Shown piece by piece: positions 55,669 to 62,839 of a DNA stretch of 62,839 nucleotides (position 1 is the stretch's first letter; the number at the start of each line of letters is the position of its first letter). The stretch is from Sporosarcina luteola (GTDB lineage: Bacteria > Bacillota > Bacilli > Bacillales_A > Planococcaceae). The notes under the pieces were generated by a model. That model saw only the letters and a program-made list of their open reading frames with translations, searched no databases and was not told the DNA's origin. The DNA lies in NCBI RefSeq assembly GCF_023715245.1, contig NZ_JAMBNV010000007.1:1-62839 (forward strand). The letters are read 5' to 3'. A program made the translations under genes and the position numbers.

Positions 55669-57084
55669 ATGGATAGATTGCATCCTGATTATAAGAAGGC
55701 CGGAATGACGAAGGAGCAATTTTTTTATGCCTATAAAGAACTTGCGAAAACAGCGGAACATCATATTTTACTGGAAAGTGGGCGAGCAGGTAAGCTATGC
55801 ATCGCGGGCATCGATCCTCTCGTGACGCTGACTAGCAAGCAGTCTCAATCATTGGAGCTTGAATGGCGTGACGGGGAGAAGCAAGTGCGGGAAGGTGAAC
55901 CGCTTGATCTGTTATCCGAGTTCGTCGAATCGATGCAAATGGACAATATACCTGAACTGCCGGCCTTCCAAGGGGGTGCCATCGGTTTCGTCAGCTATGA
56001 TTACGCTCGTACATACGAACCGATTCCTCATATTGCTGTGGATGACCTCGAAACGCCGGACATTTTCTTCTATTTGTTTGATCGCTGGGCGGTCCTCGAT
56101 CTCGAAACCGAAACCGCCTATTTCATGACACTGCCCGGACGAGGGTTGGATGCATCGGAAGTGGAGAGGGAATGGATGGAGGCGGCGGAAGTTGGCATCG
56201 GGAAGCGTGTCCTCACGCCGGCTAGTCGTACAATTGATTATACAAGACCTGAAAATGTGGAAGTGTCGGTTACCGGACCTCAATTCGAGCAGATGGTCAG
56301 AGATGTCCAGCGTTATATAGCGGACGGGGACGTTAATCAAGTCAATTTGACAGTCCGTCAATCGAAGAAGCTTTCCGCTGATCCTCTTTCGATGTACGAA
56401 GCGCTGCGATCTTTCAATCCATCGCCATATATGGCGTCGATCGGAGCAAAGGAGTTCGCTGTCGTTTCCGGCTCTCCTGAATTATTGCTGAAAAAACGCG
56501 GAACGGACTTGAGTACACGTCCGATCGGGGGAACAAGGCCGAGAGGAACGACGGAAATCGAGGACGAAGCGTTTGAGAAGGACTTGCTCTCGGATGAAAA
56601 GGAAAAAGGCGAGCATGTTATGCTTGTCGAACAGGAGATTGAGGACTTTGGACAAGTCTGCATTCCGGAAACGGTGGAAACGGATGAGTTCATGGTCATT
56701 GAGCGGTATTCGCATGTTATGCATCTCGTATCAAATGTAAAGGGTACGGCGGCTCCTGAACTATCGAACGCCGCTATCATCAGAGGAGTCTTCCCTGGAG
56801 GTTCGATCACCGGCTCGCCAAAGCTGCGCACGATGGAAATCATTGAGGAGTTGGAGCCGACGCGGAGAGGTTTGTATACGGGGTCGGTCGGTTGGATCGG
56901 CTTTAACGGTGACATGGATTTTAACATCGTCATCCGGACTGCGTATATAAAAGATGGAGTCGCTCATATCCAGGCGGGTGCCGGGCTTGTCGCGGACTCC
57001 GATCCTAGAGCGGAATATGAGGAGTCGCTCAATAAGGCAAGGGCGCTCTGGCAGGCGAAGGAAATGGCCGAAGCGGCTGAATGA
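55669..57084 (+). CDS. pabB: Aminodeoxychorismate synthase component I
   Basis: 471-residue chorismate-binding enzyme for p-aminobenzoate. The C-terminal chorismate domain has PSPYMASI, SPELLLKK, RPIGGTRPRG and GVFPGGSITGSPK. The start ATG 55669 has GGGGG eight bases upstream; ATG 55648 is possible. In B. subtilis pabA (glutamine amidotransferase) follows; here pabC follows 16 bases later, so the amidotransferase must come from elsewhere, perhaps trpG. TrpE is a paralogue, but the folate-gene context favours PabB. Confidence 0.93.
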   Translation: MDRLHPDYKKAGMTKEQFFYAYKELAKTAEHHILLESGRAGKLCIAGIDPLVTLTSKQSQSLELEWRDGEKQVREGEPLDLLSEFVESMQMDNIPELPAFQGGAIGFVSYDYARTYEPIPHIAVDDLETPDIFFYLFDRWAVLDLETETAYFMTLPGRGLDASEVEREWMEAAEVGIGKRVLTPASRTIDYTRPENVEVSVTGPQFEQMVRDVQRYIADGDVNQVNLTVRQSKKLSADPLSMYEALRSFNPSPYMASIGAKEFAVVSGSPELLLKKRGTDLSTRPIGGTRPRGTTEIEDEAFEKDLLSDEKEKGEHVMLVEQEIEDFGQVCIPETVETDEFMVIERYSHVMHLVSNVKGTAAPELSNAAIIRGVFPGGSITGSPKLRTMEIIEELEPTRRGLYTGSVGWIGFNGDMDFNIVIRTAYIKDGVAHIQAGAGLVADSDPRAEYEESLNKARALWQAKEMAEAAE

Positions 57085-57100
57085 AAGGAGGAGCACCTCC

Positions 57101-57949
57101 ATGCTTTGTTGGATGAACGGTGAATTTGAACAGGCGGAACAATTGCGGATTTCCCCGTTAGATCATGGGTTTTTATATGGAGCAGGTTTTTTTGAGACGT
57201 TTAGGACATATGAAGGGCATGTATTTTTATTCAAAGAGCATATGGAACGTCTTCGTGCAGCATTGCGAGAATACCGAATTACAATGCCTTATTCCGACGA
57301 GGAGATTTTGGAGGCGATCCGAGGGCTGCACGTCTGTTCGGGCGAACAAGACGGGTATTTCCGTCTGAATGTGTCGGCGGGTGTGCACGATATCGGATTG
57401 ACCCCTTCCGAATACAAGTCGCCGAACGTCATCCTGTTCCGCAAAGAGCTTGCGGTTGTGGCGCGGGGAACGGAAAAGAAGGCTGTTTGGCTTGAGACGG
57501 AAAGGAATCTCCCTGAAAGCAAGGTCCGCCACAAGTCGCATAACTTCCTGAACAATGTGCGCGGTCGATTGGAACTTCCTTCATTGAAGGAGCTGGAAGG
57601 GATTTTCCTCACGGCGGATGGCTATGTCGCTGAAGGCGTTACATCCAATGTGTTTTGGGTGAAAGATGGAGCATTATATACGCCGTCAACAGAGACAGGG
57701 ATTCTGCCCGGTCTTACGCGCGGTTTTTTATTGAAGCTCGGAGCGGAAGCCGGCATGGCTATACATATCGGGTTGTTTACGAAAAGTGACGTCGAGCAGG
57801 CGGATGAAGTGTTCGTTTCGAACTCGATTCAAGAGCTTGTTCCTATTTCTTCTGTAGGCGAGCGGTTGATGCCTGGGACTTCAGGGGTTTATTATCAAAA
57901 ACTGCATCGATTATACGTGCGGGCAATCGATCGAATGAAGGAAGGGTAA
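57101..57949 (+). CDS. pabC: 4-amino-4-deoxychorismate lyase
   Basis: 282-residue class IV PLP fold enzyme that releases p-aminobenzoate. DHGFLYGAGFFETFR holds the fold-IV N-terminal signature, the PLP Lys is probably in KSHNFLNNV, and EGVTSNVFWV plus TGILPGLTR complete the family pattern. D-amino-acid and branched-chain aminotransferases are related, but the operon context supports PabC. The ORF can be read further upstream within pabB; AGGAGG fixes the start at 57101. Confidence 0.92.
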   Translation: MLCWMNGEFEQAEQLRISPLDHGFLYGAGFFETFRTYEGHVFLFKEHMERLRAALREYRITMPYSDEEILEAIRGLHVCSGEQDGYFRLNVSAGVHDIGLTPSEYKSPNVILFRKELAVVARGTEKKAVWLETERNLPESKVRHKSHNFLNNVRGRLELPSLKELEGIFLTADGYVAEGVTSNVFWVKDGALYTPSTETGILPGLTRGFLLKLGAEAGMAIHIGLFTKSDVEQADEVFVSNSIQELVPISSVGERLMPGTSGVYYQKLHRLYVRAIDRMKEG

Positions 57950-57953
57950 AGAC

Positions 57954-58808
57954 ATGGAATTATCAAAAGCGATAGAGATATACCGTTTAGGGAATACCGA
58001 ATTTGACTTTAAAAAAGAGACGGCTGTCATGGGCATCTTGAATGTCACGCCGGACTCCTTCTCGGATGGAGGCAAATACGGGCAAATTGATGCGGCTTTG
58101 AAACGAGCTGAAGAAATGCTTCGGGATGGAGCGAAAATCATCGATATCGGCGGCGAGTCGACCCGGCCTGGCCACGCCCCGGTCTCGCTCGATTTGGAAT
58201 TGGAGAGGACGGTTCCTGTAATCGAGGCGTTAGTACGGGAATTGGATTGTGTCATATCCATCGATACATATAAGGCGGACGTAGCTGATGCCGCATTGAA
58301 AGCGGGTGCTAAGATCGTCAATGACGTATGGGGTGCGAAACGCGAGCCGAGAATTGCGGAAGTGGCAGCGGCTCACGGAGCGCCGATCATCCTAATGCAT
58401 AATCGGGAAACTGCGGATTATAAAGGGCTGTTTATGGATGAAGTTATTGCGGACTTGGAGGAAAGTATTGCAATCGCACGCAAGGCGGGAGTGCCGGAAA
58501 GCAATATTTGGCTCGATCCGGGCATCGGCTTTGCGAAAAATACTAGTCAGAATGTATTGGCGATGCAAGGGCTTCGCCATATTTCGGATATGGGGTACCC
58601 GCTCTTGCTCGCGACATCCCGAAAACGAATGATCGGCAACATACTGGATCTGCCGGTTGATGAGCGGATGGAAGGGACTGGCGCTACGGTTTGCTATGGG
58701 ATTGAGCATGGATGTCACTTGGTTAGGGTGCATGACGTGAAAGAAATGTCACGTATGGTGAGGATGATGGATGTGTTAACGGGTAAGGCGGAAGTGCGAG
58801 TCGACTGA
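57954..58808 (+). CDS. folP: Dihydropteroate synthase
   Basis: 284-residue TIM-barrel enzyme that joins p-aminobenzoate to pterin; sulfonamide target. Signatures are MGILNVTPDSFSDGGKY and DIGGESTRPGHAPVS, with the pterin-site Lys/Arg in LLATSRKRMIG. It starts four bases after pabC. Symbol sul in B. subtilis. Confidence 0.97.
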   Translation: MELSKAIEIYRLGNTEFDFKKETAVMGILNVTPDSFSDGGKYGQIDAALKRAEEMLRDGAKIIDIGGESTRPGHAPVSLDLELERTVPVIEALVRELDCVISIDTYKADVADAALKAGAKIVNDVWGAKREPRIAEVAAAHGAPIILMHNRETADYKGLFMDEVIADLEESIAIARKAGVPESNIWLDPGIGFAKNTSQNVLAMQGLRHISDMGYPLLLATSRKRMIGNILDLPVDERMEGTGATVCYGIEHGCHLVRVHDVKEMSRMVRMMDVLTGKAEVRVD

Positions 58809-58830
58809 TCGGGAATTGGAGGGTGTAAAA

Positions 58831-59199
58831 ATGGATTATATTCATTTGAATGAACTGGAGTTTTACGGTTATCACGGTGCATTGAAGGAAGAGACGGTGC
58901 TAGGTCAGCGTTTCCGGGTGAATGTATCGCTGGCGGTTGATTTGGCGGAAGCAGGTGCAACGGATGATTTGGAGAAGACGGTCAATTACGCAGAGGTATT
59001 TGAAGTGTGCCGTTCTGTCGTCGAAGGGGAGCCGAGGAAACTAATCGAATCGGTCGCAGAGGAGATTTCCCGGCTCATTTTAGTGAGGTTCGACGAGCAA
59101 GTCCGTGGCGTCCGGGTCATCTTGATAAAGCCTGATCCGCCGATCCGCGGACATTATGCTTCCGTGTCGGTGGAAATTACGAGAGGGCAATTCTCATGA
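58831..59199 (+). CDS. folB: Dihydroneopterin aldolase
   Basis: 122-residue FolB. It starts MDYIHLNELEFYGYHGALKEE, with the conserved Tyr and Glu of the active site, and has the Lys-containing segment VILIKPDPPIRGHY. ATG 58831 follows GGAGGG by seven bases. It overlaps folK by four bases. Confidence 0.96.
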   Translation: MDYIHLNELEFYGYHGALKEETVLGQRFRVNVSLAVDLAEAGATDDLEKTVNYAEVFEVCRSVVEGEPRKLIESVAEEISRLILVRFDEQVRGVRVILIKPDPPIRGHYASVSVEITRGQFS

Positions 59200-59699
59200 A
59201 CATTGCATACCTCTCTATTGGATCCAATATCGGTGACAGGCTGCATCATCTGAAGGAGGCTGTCCGTGCACTTCATTCCCACGAAGGAATTGACGTGACG
59301 AAAGTATCTTCCATCTATGAGACTGCTCCCGTCGGTTATACGGAGCAGGCGGACTTTCTTAACTTGGCTGTCTCTATTGCGACTTCATTGGATCCGTTTG
59401 AATTATTGGCAGCATGCCAACAGGTTGAGAACGGCCTCGGTCGCGTACGTGAAATCAGATGGGGCCCACGGACTGTAGACCTTGACATTTTGCTGTATAA
59501 TAACGACAATATTGAAGCGGAGAATCTAATTGTGCCGCACCCGAGAATGGGTGAACGGGCATTTGTTCTCGTGCCTTTATTGGAAATCGCGCCTGCAATC
59601 GGACATCCTGTAACGGGAATCCCGTTTACAGTGGAAGTTCCTGATGAAGAGGGCGTTTTGCTTTGGAAGAAAGTTAAGGGAGTCGGGCAGTTGCTATGA
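59196..59699 (+). CDS. folK: 2-amino-4-hydroxy-6-hydroxymethyldihydropteridine pyrophosphokinase
   Basis: 167-residue HPPK. It shows YLSIGSNIGDR at the N-terminus, the VSSIYETAPVGY loop and the signature RWGPRTVDLDILLY with the magnesium-binding Asp pair. Translationally coupled to folB. In B. subtilis a small gene, yazB, follows; here the 72 bases to dusB contain no ORF of that type. Confidence 0.97.
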   Translation: MNIAYLSIGSNIGDRLHHLKEAVRALHSHEGIDVTKVSSIYETAPVGYTEQADFLNLAVSIATSLDPFELLAACQQVENGLGRVREIRWGPRTVDLDILLYNNDNIEAENLIVPHPRMGERAFVLVPLLEIAPAIGHPVTGIPFTVEVPDEEGVLLWKKVKGVGQLL

Positions 59700-59771
59700 A
59701 ACGGCGGATGTCCGGTCCTACCCATAGATAGAATGAAAACCGATCCGAGTATTGGAGAAAGGAGAAAAGGA

Positions 59772-60794
59772 GTGAGTGATTTACTAGAGCGACCGTTCAA
59801 AATCGGCGGTATTACGATGGATAACCGGGTCGTGCTCGCCCCTATGGCAGGCATTTGCAACTCGGCGTTCCGTTTGACTGTGAAAGAATTCGGCGCGGGC
59901 CTTGTCTATGCTGAAATGATCAGCGATAAGGGGATTGTCTCTAAGAATAGTAAAACGATGAACATGCTTTATATAGATGAACGTGAAAATCCGCTATCCC
60001 TGCAAATCTTCGGTGGTGAGAAGGAAACTCTCGTTGAGGCGGCGCGATATGTCGACAAGCATACGAATGCGGATATCATTGATATCAATATGGGCTGCCC
60101 TGTAAATAAGATCATCAAGTGCGAAGCCGGAGCGAAATGGCTTCTTGACCCGGACAAGATCTATGAAATGGTGTCTGCGGTCGTCGAGGAAGTTGACAAG
60201 CCTGTCAGCGTCAAAATGAGGATCGGTTGGGACGATGCGCATATTCTTGGCGTCGAAAACGCACAAGCTGTCGAACGTGCAGGCGGCGCTGCGGTCGCCG
60301 TCCATGGACGTACCCGGTTGCAGATGTATGAAGGAAAGGCGAATTGGGACATCATCCGTCAGATGAAAGAAGCGGTCTCCATACCCGTCATCGGCAACGG
60401 AGACATTGAAACTCCGCAAGATGCTAAAAGGATGCTCGAAGAAACGGGCGTTGACGGCGTCATGATCGGACGGGCGGCCCTCGGAAACCCTTGGATGATC
60501 TACCGGACGGTGCGTTATCTTGAAACTGGCGAACTGATTGATGAGCCGAATGCCCGCGAGAAGATCGATGTCTGTCTACTGCATTTCGAGCGGCTGATGG
60601 CACTGAAGGGTGAACATGTTGCAGTCAGGGAAATGCGTAAACATGCTGCTTGGTATATGAAGGGCATTCGTGGCAATGCTAAGATTCGAAATGATATCAA
60701 CGCAATGGAAAATGCTGATGGCTTGATCAGCCTGCTAAATCAGTTCGCAGAAGAGATGACGGAAAGAGAGCAGTCTGCAGTCAGTGTCGGATAA
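59772..60794 (+). CDS. dusB: tRNA-dihydrouridine synthase B
   Basis: 340-residue flavoenzyme that reduces tRNA uridines. It has LAPMAGICNSAFR (FMN binding), the catalytic Cys in INMGCPVNK, VHGRTRLQMYEG and GNGDI. The start is GTG at 59772, seven bases after AAAGGAG; an ATG at 59733 gives an unconserved extension. Symbol yacF in older B. subtilis annotation. Confidence 0.94.
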   Translation: MSDLLERPFKIGGITMDNRVVLAPMAGICNSAFRLTVKEFGAGLVYAEMISDKGIVSKNSKTMNMLYIDERENPLSLQIFGGEKETLVEAARYVDKHTNADIIDINMGCPVNKIIKCEAGAKWLLDPDKIYEMVSAVVEEVDKPVSVKMRIGWDDAHILGVENAQAVERAGGAAVAVHGRTRLQMYEGKANWDIIRQMKEAVSIPVIGNGDIETPQDAKRMLEETGVDGVMIGRAALGNPWMIYRTVRYLETGELIDEPNAREKIDVCLLHFERLMALKGEHVAVREMRKHAAWYMKGIRGNAKIRNDINAMENADGLISLLNQFAEEMTEREQSAVSVG

Positions 60795-60810
60795 TGCAAC
60801 AGCGATGCGG

Positions 60811-60837
60811 GCCGCCAATCTAGTGGCGGCTTTTTTT
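60811..60837 (+). terminator. Terminator after dusB
   Basis: A 7-bp stem GCCGCCA/TGGCGGC followed by seven T residues. Confidence 0.9.
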
Positions 60838-60881
60838 ACATAAAGAGTTTGTGTACAATAGGAGCATGCCATCCGGCGTGA

Positions 60882-62399
<1,518 letters not shown>

Positions 62400-62414
62400 T
62401 TATATAGAGCAAGC

Positions 62415-62455
62415 ACCGCGCAATCATGGTCGGAACAATGATTGCGCGGTTTTTC
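62415..62455 (+). terminator. Terminator after lysS
   Basis: A perfect 13-bp stem ACCGCGCAATCAT/ATGATTGCGCGGT, then five T residues. Confidence 0.94.
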
Positions 62456-62496
62456 TTTCACTTTGAATCGAATAGGAAACTTTTTCGAAATAAGTC

Positions 62497-62525
62497 TTGC
62501 AATCAAAAACGCAGGGTGGTATAGT
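62497..62525 (+). promoter_or_regulatory. rRNA operon promoter P1
   Basis: TTGCAA (62497-62502), 17 bp, TATAGT (62520-62525). Confidence 0.82.
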
Positions 62526-62595
62526 AATAAACGTTGCGTTTCCGGTAAGTGAATAACTGCTTTGAAAACAGCTTAAAACTTTTTCAAAATAGTTG

Positions 62596-62625
62596 TTGAC
62601 ATCGGAATTGCGAATGTGGTATTAT
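62596..62625 (+). promoter_or_regulatory. rRNA operon promoter P2
   Basis: TTGACA (62596-62601), 18 bp, TATTAT (62620-62625). About 100 bp after P1, the tandem arrangement typical of Bacillus rrn operons. Confidence 0.85.
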
Positions 62626-62639
62626 ATAAGAGTTGCTTC

Positions 62640-62801
62640 AGATGGGGCGACACACAATGAACCTTGAAAACTGAACAGCAAAACGTCAACAAATAAAGTT
62701 CTGGAGCCGACTCTGTCGGTGAAAAGAACAAACGAATCTTCGGATTCAAATTGACATCTTAATTGATGCCAGCAAGAAACTCGAGCTACTCGAATTTCTC
62801 T
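62640..62801 (+). other. rRNA operon leader
   Basis: Leader of the 16S precursor. It contains ACCTTGAAAACTGAACA, a sequence common to rrn leaders and spacers of Bacillales, and inverted-repeat segments (for example AATCTTCGGATT) probably used in RNase III processing and antitermination. Confidence 0.7.
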
Positions 62802-62839
62802 ATTATGGAGAGTTTGATCCTGGCTCAGGACGAACGCTG
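62802..62839 (+). rRNA. rrs: 16S ribosomal RNA, 5' end
   Basis: The last 38 bases contain GGAGAGTTTGATCCTGGCTC and GACGAACGCTG, the universal 5' end of 16S rRNA. The gene continues outside the window. Confidence 0.97.

Overview
This 62.8 kb window reads as a chromosomal segment from an endospore-forming Bacillota of the order Bacillales, most likely Planococcaceae (Sporosarcina-like; this is inferred from gene content and divergence from Bacillus subtilis, not proven). It runs from the 3' end of one rRNA operon (5S, position 1) to the 5' end of the next (16S, position 62802), both on the + strand. The order of its core genes follows the origin-proximal tmk-to-lysS region of B. subtilis almost gene for gene.

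Layout. 1-6400 is an accessory block: a lipoprotein gene on the - strand and a five-gene two-component/ABC exporter set that resembles lnrJKLMN. 6463-13663 holds a yaaO-like decarboxylase, tmk, darA, yaaR, holB, ricT, yabA, trmN6, yazA and rsmI. abrB (- strand) is followed by a 510-bp intergenic region with a repeat array. 14509-32232 runs metG, tatD, yabE, rnmV, ksgA, veg, sspF, ispE, purR, ridA, spoVG, glmU, prs, ctc, pth, fin, mfd, spoVT. 32240-38280 is an accessory island: a MntA/HepT toxin-antitoxin pair, then a Fur-controlled siderophore-iron uptake cluster. 38289-43493 returns to the core with yabM, yabN, rqcP, yabP, yabQ, divIC and yabR. A dinB-family gene, a tRNA-Met and repeat elements fill 43500-44900. 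The core then continues spoIIE, tilS, hpt, ftsH, coaX, hslO, yacD, cysK, pabB, pabC, folP, folB, folK, dusB and lysS. Genes usual at this locus in B. subtilis but not seen here are yabG, yabS/yabT, pabA and yazB.

How the genes work together. Most encode translation and RNA maintenance (metG, lysS, tilS, ksgA, rsmI, rnmV, trmN6, dusB, pth, rqcP, ctc), nucleotide, folate, cell-wall and isoprenoid precursors (tmk, prs, hpt, glmU, ispE, pabB/pabC/folP/folB/folK), DNA replication and repair (holB, yabA, mfd), and sporulation (abrB, spoVG, sspF, fin, spoVT, yabP/yabQ, spoIIE). Several regulatory sites look conserved: tandem 0A boxes at abrB, a SigB-type promoter at ctc, a SigG-type promoter at spoVT, a SigH-type promoter at spoVG, and two Fur boxes between the divergent siderophore operons.

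The least explained material is intergenic. Five loci carry short arrays with a strict 20- or 21-bp period, in which 6-8 bases are conserved and about 12 vary. Three of these, up to 30 kb apart, share the same TTATGCG-type unit, and two of them lie in opposite orientation on either side of the dinB-family gene. A separate family of imperfectly palindromic 110-120 bp elements occurs at three sites (four copies), one of them ending within 5 bp of the tRNA-Met 3' end.
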